From: Marinirhabdus sp050859505
Lineage (GTDB): Bacteria; Bacteroidota; Bacteroidia; Flavobacteriales; Flavobacteriaceae
Direction of reading: 5' to 3'
Assembly (NCBI RefSeq): GCF_050859505.1
Contig: NZ_CP193934.1
Coordinates: 1,054,001-1,118,000 of the forward strand
Length of the DNA stretch: 64,000 bases
Shown piece after piece: positions 1 through 8,317 of the stretch. The notes below the pieces were generated by a model. That model had not been told where the DNA came from. It did no database searches and saw nothing but the letters and a program-made list of their open reading frames with translations. Both the position numbers and the translations under genes were made by a program. The first letter of the stretch is position 1, and every line of letters begins with the position of its first letter.

Positions 1-143
1 GAACTAAAAAATATCGAATATAGAACCGCAGAATTTCGAATGATGAAATGAAAAAGACCAAGCGGTGGAAAGTCCTGCAAGGTATGAACAAGGCACGAGC
101 GATTCTTGTAGATCTAAGAGATGGATAACTAACAATAAATACT

Positions 144-881
144 ATGGAAACCAAATATGCCATACAAGTAGATGACCTTACGGTTGCTTACAACTATAAA
201 CCTGTGTTATGGGATATAGATTTGCACGTTCCCGAAGGTGTGTTGATGGCCATTGTTGGACCTAATGGAGCAGGAAAGTCTACGTTGATAAAAGCCATTT
301 TAGGGATTTTAGATCCTATTGCAGGCAGCGTTTCTATCTATGGAAAGCCTTATAAAAAACAACGAAAACTCGTTGCATACGTTCCTCAAAAAGGAAGTGT
401 AGACTGGGATTTCCCAACTACTGCACTCGATGTGGTAATGATGGGAACCTATGGTCAATTAGGTTGGATAAAACGCCCAGGAGGAAAAGAAAAGAAAGCT
501 TCACTGGAAGCTCTGGAAAAGGTTGGAATGTTAGCTTTTAAGAACAGGCAGATAAGTCAGTTGAGTGGTGGCCAGCAACAACGCGTTTTTTTGGCTAGAG
601 CTTTGGTTCAAAATGCAGCCATCTATTTTATGGATGAACCTTTCCAAGGGGTAGATGCCACGACAGAAATTGCCATCATCAATATTTTAAAAGAACTAAG
701 AAAAGCAGGAAAAACAGTAGTGGTAGTACATCACGACCTACAGACCGTTCCAGAATATTTTGATTGGGTAACCTTCCTAAATGTAAAGAAAATAGCCACA
801 GGCCCCGTAAAGGAAATCTTTAATGATGATAATTTAACGAAGACGTATGGGATTAATTATAAAGTAGCGGTGAATAAATAG
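144..881 (+). CDS. Metal-ion ABC transporter ATP-binding protein
   Basis: This is the ATPase of a manganese/zinc/iron-type ABC importer (ZnuC/MntB/TroB family), which powers metal uptake through the two permeases encoded downstream. In the 245-residue product the Walker A loop GPNGAGKST lies at residues 39-47, the Q-loop glutamine at 82, the signature LSGGQQQR at 140-147, Walker B IYFMDEP at 160-166 and the switch histidine near 196. All catalytic elements are intact and the length is normal. The substrate-binding protein is not in the window and may lie upstream. The stop codon TAG is also the first three bases of an inverted repeat belonging to a small insertion that separates this gene from its permeases. 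The metal specificity cannot be read from the sequence. Confidence 0.93.
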   Translation: METKYAIQVDDLTVAYNYKPVLWDIDLHVPEGVLMAIVGPNGAGKSTLIKAILGILDPIAGSVSIYGKPYKKQRKLVAYVPQKGSVDWDFPTTALDVVMMGTYGQLGWIKRPGGKEKKASLEALEKVGMLAFKNRQISQLSGGQQQRVFLARALVQNAAIYFMDEPFQGVDATTEIAIINILKELRKAGKTVVVVHHDLQTVPEYFDWVTFLNVKKIATGPVKEIFNDDNLTKTYGINYKVAVNK

Positions 882-941
882 TTGGTAGGACATTCGCTTC
901 GCTCTTTTGTAGCGGGTAGGACGCTTTGCTTGTAGCTTTTT
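879..941. repeat. Left inverted repeat of the S23-gene element
   Basis: The segment starts TAGTTGGTAGGAC and ends near CTTGTAGCTTT. Both ends recur in inverse orientation at 1381-1427. It also contains an internal partial duplication (GGGTAGGACGCTT). The first three bases form the stop codon of the upstream ATPase gene. Confidence 0.65.
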
Positions 942-1016
942 CTGTTCACTTCGTTCACTAGCGACTAGTAGTTTTTTGCTCACTTATATGGCGCGAAGCT
1001 TTAATTAAAAATAATA

Positions 1017-1382
1017 ATGAAAAAAGTAATCTTTAATTTTGAGAAACTTATTGTGTATCAAAAATCTTTGGATTTTATGGACTTGGTGTATGAAATTACT
1101 CGTTCGTTTCCTAAAGATGAATTATACAACCTAACCTCTCAATTTAAGAGGGCGTCTCTTTCAATTTGTCTGAATATAAGCGAAGGTCATGGGGATACCG
1201 ACAAACAATTTAACCGATATTTAAAAATGGCCTGGGATTCGGTTAAAGAGTGTGTAACCTGCTCGACCGCGGCTAGAAGACAGGGTTATATTTCCGAAGA
1301 AATGGATAATACCCTTCGTCTAAATCTTGAAGAATTATCTAAAATGATTGCAGGTCTCAGAAAAAAATTAAAAACCAAATAA
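1017..1382 (+). CDS. Four-helix bundle protein (S23/IVP family)
   Basis: A 121-residue all-helical protein of the four-helix-bundle family first known from 23S rRNA intervening sequences (S23, PF05635) and related to the Avd subunit of diversity-generating retroelements. Family hallmarks visible here are FEKLIVYQKSLDFMDLVYE near the N-terminus, SQFKRASLSICLNISEGHG in the middle and a helix with AGLRKKL at the end. Members of this family are often scattered singly through flavobacterial genomes; their cellular role is unknown. Here the gene sits between an ABC ATPase and its permease genes and is bracketed by inverted repeats, which suggests it arrived as a small mobile element. No reverse transcriptase or variable repeat is nearby, so it is not part of a complete retroelement. 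Confidence 0.85.
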   Translation: MKKVIFNFEKLIVYQKSLDFMDLVYEITRSFPKDELYNLTSQFKRASLSICLNISEGHGDTDKQFNRYLKMAWDSVKECVTCSTAARRQGYISEEMDNTLRLNLEELSKMIAGLRKKLKTK

Positions 1383-1427
1383 AGCTACAAGCGCCAGCGT
1401 CCAACAAGCGAAGCGTCCTACCAACTA
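1381..1427. repeat. Right inverted repeat of the S23-gene element
   Basis: Begins AAAGCTACAAGCG and ends GTCCTACCAACTA, the reverse complement of the two ends of 879-941. It starts at the last base pair of the S23 stop codon, so the element is essentially one gene plus its repeats. No clear target-site duplication was found. Confidence 0.65.
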
Positions 1428-1436
1428 TCAGCTATT

Positions 1437-2561
1437 ATGAATATAATCGAATATTTCGAACTTGTCTTTACAGATTACACCCTTCGCACTATTACGCTAG
1501 GGACGGCGGTATTGGGGGCTATTTGCGGGATGTTGGGGAGTTTTGCGGTACTTCGGAAACAAGCTTTGTTAGGCGATGCCATTAGTCATGCAGCTTTACC
1601 TGGAATTGCGGTAGCATTTTTAATTACAGGTGCAAAGGATACAAATACGTTGTTACTGGGAGCTTTGGTAAGTGGTTTACTTGGAACTTTTTGGATTCGC
1701 GGCATTATAAAAAACACCCATTTAAAAACCGATACTGCGCTTGGATTAATCTTGTCGCTTTTCTTTGGCTTCGGGATGTTGTTACTTACGTTTATCCAAA
1801 AACAACCCAACGCCAACCAAGCAGGACTGGACAAATACTTATTTGGTCAAGCGGCGACTTTAGTGGAGAGTGATGTACTATTAATGGCGGTAGTTACAGG
1901 GGTAGCACTTTTTATCTTATTGCTTTTCTGGAAAGAATTTAAAATTATGTTGTTTGACGCAGACTATACTAAAACCCTTGGATTCAACACAAAATTTATT
2001 GATGCGCTCATTACTTTTTTTATTGTACTCGCCATCGTTTTGGGGTTGCAAACCGTGGGCGTGGTTTTAATGAGTGCGATGCTATTGGCTCCGGCAGCAG
2101 CAGCTAGACAATGGACTAATAAACTGAGCACCATGATATTTATTGCCGCTATCTTTGGTGCTTTTTCGGGTGTCTTCGGAACGGCCATTAGTGCTTCGCA
2201 GAACAACCTTTCTACAGGCCCAGTAATTGTATTGGTGGCTTCGGTATTCGTGTTAATTTCTTTTATTTTTTCTCCAGGACGGGGTTTGTTGTTTAAGCAG
2301 CTTCGGTTTAGACAGAATAGAAGAGATTTGCAATTGCAGAAAACACTTCAGTTTATGTACGATGTTGTAAAGACGCACAAAGATATTTCGCACCCACACG
2401 CCATTAGAATCCTGAACAATTTTCAAGGGTTTACAAAAAAAAGCCTGCAACAATTAGAAGAAAAAGAATGGATTACGCTCTCTGGACAAGAATGGTCTTT
2501 GACGCAAGAGGGATTCATAAAAGCCGAAAATTTATACAACCAACCTTTGCCAAATGACTAG
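1437..2561 (+). CDS. Metal ABC transporter permease with C-terminal winged-helix tail
   Basis: An ABC-3 family permease (ZnuB/MntC/TroC type). The first 280 or so residues form about eight hydrophobic segments and include the family region LGDAISHAALPGIAVAF near residue 45. It is longer (374 residues) than a plain ABC-3 permease because of a soluble tail from about residue 290. This tail (QKTLQFMYDVVKTH, then KKSLQQLEEKEWITL and LTQEGF) has the helix-helix-wing pattern of a DtxR-like winged helix. The tail may sense metal or act as a cytosolic regulatory domain; that is inference. The gene overlaps the next permease by 8 bp, so the two are translationally coupled. Confidence 0.9.
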   Translation: MNIIEYFELVFTDYTLRTITLGTAVLGAICGMLGSFAVLRKQALLGDAISHAALPGIAVAFLITGAKDTNTLLLGALVSGLLGTFWIRGIIKNTHLKTDTALGLILSLFFGFGMLLLTFIQKQPNANQAGLDKYLFGQAATLVESDVLLMAVVTGVALFILLLFWKEFKIMLFDADYTKTLGFNTKFIDALITFFIVLAIVLGLQTVGVVLMSAMLLAPAAAARQWTNKLSTMIFIAAIFGAFSGVFGTAISASQNNLSTGPVIVLVASVFVLISFIFSPGRGLLFKQLRFRQNRRDLQLQKTLQFMYDVVKTHKDISHPHAIRILNNFQGFTKKSLQQLEEKEWITLSGQEWSLTQEGFIKAENLYNQPLPND

Positions 2562-3714
2562 TCCGCAAATAGAAATACAGCTCATTGCTGCCGTGGTAGC
2601 CATTGCTTGTGCGATTCCAGGGGTGTTTTTGGTACTTCGGAAAATGGCGCTCATTAGTGATGCCATAAGTCATTCAATTTTACCAGGAATTGTACTCGGG
2701 TTTTTTATTACACAAGACCTCAATTCGCCTTTACTGATTTTATTGGCAGCACTTACCGGAGTGATAACCGTAGTGCTTGTGGAAGCTATTCAAAAAACAG
2801 GCATGGTGAAGGAAGACACGGCAATTGGGTTAGTGTTTCCCGCGCTCTTTAGTATTGGAGTGATTTTAATCGCCAAAAATGCAAACGATGTTCACTTAGA
2901 CGTGGATGCTGTTTTATTGGGAGAGTTAGCCTTTGCGCCATTTGACAGGCTCATCATGGGCGGAATGGACGTAGGTCCCAAATCGCTTTGGATCATGGGG
3001 AGTATTTTACTCATAATTGTAGCGCTACTTTTACTTTTTTACAAAGAACTAAAAGTAAGCACCTTCGATGTTGGATTGTCTTCAGCTTTGGGAATTTCGC
3101 CTGTTCTAATGCACTACGGGTTAATGTCTATAAGTTCCGTGACAGTGGTAGGTGCTTTTGATGCCGTGGGCGCTATTTTGGTAGTGGCATTAATGATTGC
3201 TCCGGCAGCAACAGCCTATTTACTGACTTCAGATTTAAAGAAAATGCTGGTGTTGTCTGTGATTTTTGGTGTGTTTTCGGCCATTGCGGGGTATTGGATG
3301 GCTAATATACTGGATGCTTCTATTTCTGGAAGTATGAGTACTATGCTGGGAATTGTGTTTTTAATCGTGTATTTATTCGCTCCGCGGAAAGGTCTCATCG
3401 CCGTTTTATACCGCCAGAAACAGCAACGTACCGAAGTTTCACTACTCACGTTTCTGCTTCACTTAAACAATCATACCGAAGTGGAAGAACGTCATATTAA
3501 TCACCTTCAAGAACACATTAATTGGCAAAAAGTTAGGTCGAAAACAGTGTTGAATCTCGCCCTGAAAAATAATATGATAGAGATTGATCACCAGGTAGTT
3601 TCCTTAACCGAAAAGGGAAAACAATTTACAGATCTTGCGCTGGAATATATCATCACCAACAAAGATGAAAAGATTGAACCTATGAAAGATGATTTCTTTT
3701 TGTTTCGGGGATAA
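2554..3714 (+). CDS. Metal ABC transporter permease with C-terminal winged-helix tail
   Basis: The second ABC-3 family permease of the operon (MntD/TroD type), 386 residues. It has the family signature ISDAISHSILPGIVLGF near residue 34 and about eight membrane segments up to residue 280. A soluble C-terminal tail follows (LLTFLLHLNNHTEVEE, then VLNLALKNNMIEI and VSLTEKGKQF) that parallels the tail of the upstream permease and again looks like a winged helix. The two permeases probably form a heterodimeric channel driven by the ATPase at 144-881. The operon ends at an intrinsic terminator just after this gene. Confidence 0.9.
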   Translation: MTSPQIEIQLIAAVVAIACAIPGVFLVLRKMALISDAISHSILPGIVLGFFITQDLNSPLLILLAALTGVITVVLVEAIQKTGMVKEDTAIGLVFPALFSIGVILIAKNANDVHLDVDAVLLGELAFAPFDRLIMGGMDVGPKSLWIMGSILLIIVALLLLFYKELKVSTFDVGLSSALGISPVLMHYGLMSISSVTVVGAFDAVGAILVVALMIAPAATAYLLTSDLKKMLVLSVIFGVFSAIAGYWMANILDASISGSMSTMLGIVFLIVYLFAPRKGLIAVLYRQKQQRTEVSLLTFLLHLNNHTEVEERHINHLQEHINWQKVRSKTVLNLALKNNMIEIDHQVVSLTEKGKQFTDLALEYIITNKDEKIEPMKDDFFLFRG

Positions 3715-3742
3715 CGTTCGTTTGTTTGTAGACTCAAGGCTT

Positions 3743-3764
3743 AAAAAGACTGGGGTCTTTTTTT
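3743..3764 (+). terminator. Intrinsic terminator of the metal ABC operon
   Basis: AAAAAGAC pairs with GTCTTTTT around a short TGGG loop, and the descending arm runs into a tract of T. It lies about 30 bp after the second permease gene. Confidence 0.7.
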
Positions 3765-3822
3765 GACACAGGACACAGGACTTATTAGGTTACATAAAAA
3801 TAATTCGACTAATCTTACGAAT

Positions 3823-3846
3823 GTCTGGTTGAGCGCAGTCGAAACC
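3823..3846. repeat. Dispersed palindromic repeat (GCGCAGTCGA type)
   Basis: GTCTGGTTGAGCGCAGTCG followed by AAACC. The same pattern occurs twice, inverted, inside the helicase gene at 38281-38357, and a degenerate relative is at 52693-52718. It behaves like a REP-type dispersed repeat of this genome. Confidence 0.6.
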
Positions 3847-3921
3847 TTCATTAAGTAGATCCAAATTTGATGAAACTGGCAACACTAAAAACAATTTTGC
3901 ACACAGAGAATATTCAATATT

Positions 3922-4452
3922 TTACTTCAACTCGATTTTATCTAATAATAATTTGAACGTTTCTTCTTTTTTATTTCCGATTAAGAAAACCAATTCTTCC
4001 ATGCTGTCTTCTGAAAAATTAGGCCTATCCAATTTCCTGCCACGAAAAGAAGGGTACATATCTTTCAAATTAATTTCTACTGTTTCCCATTCACCTGAAG
4101 TTTTGAAAGGAAAAATATAGCTATAATCTTCATTTGAATTGTGCTTTACCCGAAATTGATATTGTTTCCCATCACCTTTCAGACGGATACCTATTTTAGA
4201 GTTTTCGGAAACTGAAACTTCTTTAAAATTATACCGTACAGATGAAAATCCGCCGTTATTCTCAAGCGAAATAACACCAGAGAATACTCCGTGACCTTCA
4301 TCATTTAATGAAAAATTTCCGTTGGATCTTCCTCCCATCACATCATCGTTTACAATGCGCCAATTGGCCAGGTTTGAAGTGGTGGTGAAGTCAAATAATA
4401 CAGGTATTGTTGGCATAGTAAAGAATATTAAAAATGTGAAGAGAAGCTTCAT
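3922..4452 (-). CDS. CIA30 family protein
   Basis: A 176-residue protein with a hydrophobic N-terminal segment (residues 1-18, possible signal peptide) followed by a CIA30 domain, the beta-sandwich family of mitochondrial complex I intermediate-associated protein 30. Diagnostic pieces are WRIVNDDVMGGRSNG near residue 31, FSGVISLENNGGFSSVR near 57, and the late motif in which the Arg- and Asp-rich loop precedes EELVFLIGNKKE. Bacterial members have no established function, though a carbohydrate-binding-like fold is known for the family. It stands alone, facing the lipoprotein gene at 4569 across a divergent intergenic region. Confidence 0.85.
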   Translation of the reverse strand: MKLLFTFLIFFTMPTIPVLFDFTTTSNLANWRIVNDDVMGGRSNGNFSLNDEGHGVFSGVISLENNGGFSSVRYNFKEVSVSENSKIGIRLKGDGKQYQFRVKHNSNEDYSYIFPFKTSGEWETVEINLKDMYPSFRGRKLDRPNFSEDSMEELVFLIGNKKEETFKLLLDKIELK

Positions 4453-4568
4453 GATATAAGAGGTCTATGGATCCTAAAGTTAGGGTTTCTTCGGTTTTAC
4501 AGTACCCTATTTATAGAAACTATAACGTTTACGCATTATAATTTCTGTTACTTTTACTAATCATAAAA

Positions 4569-5024
4569 ATGAGAACCATGTTCAAATTTATCTTACTAGC
4601 ATTTATTGCCGCAGCTGCTTGTGGCACTCCAAAAACAACTTCTGACGAGAGTTCGGCAAACACTACAGAAACTTCAATAGAAAAAGAAAATGGCACCATT
4701 ACGCTTGCAGTAGGCGAACGTAAAAAAGTAGGCGAACTGCAAATTCAGTTTAAAGAAGTGCTGGAAGACTCTCGCTGTCCCACAGGCACTACCTGTATCT
4801 GGCAGGGAAGAGCAAAACTTTTGGTGGAAACCAGCCAGGCTGGGATGGATGTTGTTCAAAGTGAAATCATCTTCGGCAAACTTCAAAATGGCGAAATTGA
4901 GAACCACACCTTCTATAAAAGTGGAAAAACTACCATTACTGCTACAGGTATTAATCCCTATCCTAGTAAAGACTCCGGCACTACTAATTTAGCGTACCAA
5001 TTGACGCTAGAAGTGAGCAACTAA
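4569..5024 (+). CDS. Putative lipoprotein
   Basis: A 151-residue protein with a lipoprotein signal: a hydrophobic stretch (FKFILLAFIAAAA) followed by Cys18, so it is probably lipidated and membrane-anchored. The mature part begins with a low-complexity Thr/Ser/Glu linker (about residues 22-42) and then a compact beta-rich domain containing two cysteines close together in the motif RCPTGTTCIW. I do not recognise a named family. An internal ATG three codons in would still preserve the whole signal peptide. It lies alone between the CIA30 gene and the metalloprotease gene. Confidence 0.75.
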   Translation: MRTMFKFILLAFIAAAACGTPKTTSDESSANTTETSIEKENGTITLAVGERKKVGELQIQFKEVLEDSRCPTGTTCIWQGRAKLLVETSQAGMDVVQSEIIFGKLQNGEIENHTFYKSGKTTITATGINPYPSKDSGTTNLAYQLTLEVSN

Positions 5025-5183
5025 TACGTTTAAAAGATGCTTCTGCATTCGTTGGTTTTTTATGTTGTTATGCGTATTTTGTTCAGCAAAACGTACTAAC
5101 ATGAAATGCCCGCTAATTTTGGTTGAATTCAGCTGAAATAAAAAGTTGGGTATTCCATCTTCATTATTTAATATTTTACACGG

Positions 5184-7667
5184 ATGAAAAAGGTCTTTGC
5201 GCTTCTATTATTTTCTGCACTTATCACTTCTTGCGGAATTTTCACTAAAAAAAATAAAACACCCAATGCAGCTGAGACTGCTGCCAACAAAAAAGATAAA
5301 AAGGATGGTATAAAACCCTATGATAAAGTAATCACTAAAGAAGCTGTAAGCGATAGTGGGTTGTTTGTTATACACAGGGTTGAGGACAAATTTTTCTACG
5401 AAATCCCTGCAAAACTTTATAAAAAGGACATGCTTTGGGTAAGCCGTATTGCACAAATTCCAACGGGCTTGGGCGGCGGTTACGTAAATGCGGGTTCCAA
5501 AACAAACGAACAGGTAGTACATTGGGAGCGTTTTCAGGACAAACTACTACTGAAGGTAAAAAGCTACACCAACATTGCAGATAGCACCAAGGCCATTAGC
5601 AAATCGGTATTGGTGAATAATTACGAACCTACCTTGTACGCCTTCGATATTGCGGCCATAAATAAAGACAGCACAGCTGTGGTGATAGAGGTGACCAAAT
5701 TTTTTACCGAAGATGTAAAAGCTATTAGCGGATTGGGAGCAAGACTTCGAAAACAATACAAGGTAAAGAAATTGGACGCCAGCCGAAGTTTCATTAACAG
5801 CGTAAAAAGCTTCCCATTAAACATTGAAGTAAAACAAGATATGACCTATGAAGCTTCGGAGCCTCCTTCAAATTCAGCTACCGAAAGCATCAGTTTGCAA
5901 ATGAATCAGTCCATGATTTTACTTCCGGAAGAACCTATGCAGCCCAGATTATTCGATCCACGTGTTGGATTTTTTACGGTAAGTCAGTTCGATTTTGGAA
6001 GTGATGAACTGAAGGCAGACGAGAAAACCTATATCCGCCGTTGGAGACTGGAGCCCAAAGATCCCGCTGCCTATGCACGTGGTGAGTTGGTAGAACCCGT
6101 AAAACCTATTGTGTATTATCTGGATCCTGGCACACCAGAGAGCCTTCAGAAATATATTAAACAAGGGATAGAAGACTGGCAAAAGCCGTTTGAATCTGCG
6201 GGGTTTAAAAACGCCATTATTGCCAAAGATGCGCCAACGTTTGAGGAAGATCCGGAGTTTAGCCCGGAAGATATTCGGTATTCGGTGGTGCGTTATGTTG
6301 CCAGCACGACTAGGAATGCGGTGGGACCAAGTGTGTCTGACCCCAGAAGTGGTGAAATTATTGAAAGCGATATTATTTGGTACCACAATCACTTGCGTAG
6401 TTATAGAAATCGCTATATGCTGGAAACGGGTGCTGCCAATCCATCTGCAAGAACCTTAAACACGGCCGATGACGAAATTGGTGAAATGATGCGCATGGTA
6501 ATTGCTCACGAAGTAGGGCACGCTTTAGGATTTCCACACAACATGGCAGCAAGTTATGCGTATGATGTAGAAGATTATAGAGATGGAGATTTCACCCAGA
6601 AAAACGGAATTGCCGCCAGTTTAATGGATTATGCGCGCTACAATTATATTGCACAGCCTGGCGACAAAAATATCCGATTTATCCGTCAAATGGGACCCTA
6701 CGATCACTATGCCACAAATTGGGGCTACCGTGTAATTCCAACGGCTAATTTTCCTGAAGCTGAAAAAGCAACCTTAGACAAATGGATTGAAGAAAAAGGA
6801 GACGACCCTATTTATAAATTTGGAAGACAATCTAGTCGTTTCGATCCACAATCGCAAACCGAAGGCATTGGCGACAACCCAATGAAAGCAAGTGATTACG
6901 GACTTAAAAACCTAAAATATGTAGCCGCTAACCTTCCAAAATGGACCAGCGACCGCACGAATAATTATAACGATTTAGAAGAACTCTATGGAGAAATGCT
7001 TGGTGTTTGGAGTCGTTACGTAGGTCATGTAGTGACCAATGTAGGGGGGATTTATGAAAACATAAAAACACCTAAACAAAGTGGAACTATCTACACACAT
7101 CTAAGCAAAACCGAACAACAACAATCTATGCAATGGTTGCAAGACAATGCATTTAACACACCCGATTGGTTGCTGGATCCAGCGATTTTACAAAATATAG
7201 ATCACGCGGGTTATTTTGAACGTATGCGCCGTTTACAAACTCGTCATTTAGATAATTTGTTGAGTTTTGACAGATTAGGTCGTTTAATAGATGCTGAAAC
7301 AACCAATGCTAATTATTATTCAGCATTAGAAATGCTGCAGGATGTACGCACCGGACTCTGGAGCGAAGCCAAAAAAGGAGGTAACGTAGATATTTACAGA
7401 AGAAATCTACAACGTTCTTACCTGGACAGAATGGAATACTTAATGACCGATAAAGGCCCAACGGCAAGAGGAGGAAGAATAGGTTTTGAAGGCACGCTAA
7501 CTTTTGATGTAAACACAAGCGATGTTCGTCCGTTAGTACGAGGAGAATTGGTAACCCTGCAACGACAATTGAACTTGGCTAAAAATCGTGGTGTAAATAC
7601 CGTAACAAAGTATCATTACGAAGATGCCATTGCACGAATAGAACAGATTTTAAACCCTGAAAAATAA
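5184..7667 (+). CDS. Zinc-dependent metalloprotease lipoprotein (DUF5117/DUF5118 type)
   Basis: A large 827-residue secreted zinc metalloprotease of the type annotated with DUF5118, DUF5117 and DUF4953 domains, common in Bacteroidetes. The N-terminus is a lipoprotein signal with Cys17 (SALITSCG), so the enzyme is probably tethered to the envelope. The zinc site is the extended metzincin-like motif HEVGHALGFPH with His442, Glu443, His446 and His452. An N-terminal Lys-rich linker (about 22-45) precedes the DUF5118-like segment; the C-terminal third is helical. The substrate is unknown. A small membrane-protein reading frame follows immediately. Confidence 0.9.
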   Translation: MKKVFALLLFSALITSCGIFTKKNKTPNAAETAANKKDKKDGIKPYDKVITKEAVSDSGLFVIHRVEDKFFYEIPAKLYKKDMLWVSRIAQIPTGLGGGYVNAGSKTNEQVVHWERFQDKLLLKVKSYTNIADSTKAISKSVLVNNYEPTLYAFDIAAINKDSTAVVIEVTKFFTEDVKAISGLGARLRKQYKVKKLDASRSFINSVKSFPLNIEVKQDMTYEASEPPSNSATESISLQMNQSMILLPEEPMQPRLFDPRVGFFTVSQFDFGSDELKADEKTYIRRWRLEPKDPAAYARGELVEPVKPIVYYLDPGTPESLQKYIKQGIEDWQKPFESAGFKNAIIAKDAPTFEEDPEFSPEDIRYSVVRYVASTTRNAVGPSVSDPRSGEIIESDIIWYHNHLRSYRNRYMLETGAANPSARTLNTADDEIGEMMRMVIAHEVGHALGFPHNMAASYAYDVEDYRDGDFTQKNGIAASLMDYARYNYIAQPGDKNIRFIRQMGPYDHYATNWGYRVIPTANFPEAEKATLDKWIEEKGDDPIYKFGRQSSRFDPQSQTEGIGDNPMKASDYGLKNLKYVAANLPKWTSDRTNNYNDLEELYGEMLGVWSRYVGHVVTNVGGIYENIKTPKQSGTIYTHLSKTEQQQSMQWLQDNAFNTPDWLLDPAILQNIDHAGYFERMRRLQTRHLDNLLSFDRLGRLIDAETTNANYYSALEMLQDVRTGLWSEAKKGGNVDIYRRNLQRSYLDRMEYLMTDKGPTARGGRIGFEGTLTFDVNTSDVRPLVRGELVTLQRQLNLAKNRGVNTVTKYHYEDAIARIEQILNPEK

Positions 7668-7741
7668 TAGCAACCATTTCTGTTTCACCTAAAAAAATAC
7701 GCTTTATTTTAAGTAGTGTTGCGCTACTTTATTTTATAGGC

Positions 7742-7954
7742 TTGCAAATGTTGTGGGCTTATAAAGTGGAGGCTGCTTTGATAGGAATTTTTATAGAATT
7801 GTTAACCATTCCTTTTATAGCTTTGGTTCCCATCTTGCTGTATTTTAGCATTAAGAGTTGGTTTAAAAATAAATGGAAATCAGAGGTGATTACCGTTCTA
7901 ACTATTCTAATTTTAATTAGTACGTTGGTTCTTATTGTATATTGGAGTGCTTAA
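7742..7954 (+). CDS. Small membrane protein, start uncertain
   Basis: A 70-residue hydrophobic protein with two predicted membrane segments (around residues 12-32 and 48-68) separated by a basic loop (KSWFKNKWKSE). No family is recognised. The reading frame stays open upstream of the first ATG back to the stop at 7658 and the added residues look real (SPKKIRFILSSVALLYFIG would be another membrane helix after a basic N-terminus). That extension contains no ATG, GTG or TTG before the helix; only ATA or ATT codons near 7664-7676 could start it. The protein may therefore be about 90 residues with a non-standard start. It follows the metalloprotease gene within 75 bp. Confidence 0.6.
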   Translation: MQMLWAYKVEAALIGIFIELLTIPFIALVPILLYFSIKSWFKNKWKSEVITVLTILILISTLVLIVYWSA

Positions 7955-8097
7955 AAGAAAGTAAAACTTTATTACGCAGAGATTTGCAGAAACACACAGA
8001 GAAGTATGGTCTTCAACCTCAATATTTCGGTTAAAAAGTAAATGGGGATGCTATAATTTTTTGGAATTTGGGTTTTGCCTTATTTAGGATTTTAACC

Positions 8098-8256
8098 CTA
8101 GTGACAACCACAATCCTTCTTGCCACATTTAGTTTTGTTCCCGTCTAGGGTGCCTGAAGAAGCATTTCGGGATTCAAAAACAGGCGTCCATACAAATTTT
8201 CTGAGCAGGTAGCCCATGGCAATGATAAAGGTTATAATTACTAATATGGTTTGCAT
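8098..8256 (-). CDS. FeoB-associated Cys-rich membrane peptide
   Basis: A 52-residue protein read on the minus strand just downstream of feoB, too short for routine ORF calling. It has one N-terminal membrane helix (MQTILVIITFIIAMGYLL), a short polar linker and a C-terminal cysteine cluster, TKCGKKDCGCH. This architecture matches the FeoB-associated Cys-rich membrane protein family, which is found next to feoB in many Bacteroidetes and Firmicutes and is thought to assist ferrous-iron transport or to act like FeoC. It lies 62 bp after the feoB stop in the same direction, consistent with a feoA-feoB-peptide operon. Confidence 0.85.
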   Translation of the reverse strand: MQTILVIITFIIAMGYLLRKFVWTPVFESRNASSGTLDGNKTKCGKKDCGCH

Positions 8257-8317
8257 AATACAAAGGTATAAAAATTAAACGTATGGCGTTACAGCTCTTA
8301 AGGCGATAGTGAAATGC

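Noticed and set aside
48..128. A 26-codon open frame with a basic product before the ABC ATPase gene
   Set aside because: No homologous pattern, no ribosome-binding site, and it lies in what looks like a degenerate intergenic repeat.
7955..8050. Repeat-like CGCAGAGATTTGCAGAAACACAGAG-type stretch (partial form seen)
   Set aside because: Only one copy is visible in this window, so it cannot be supported as a repeat here.
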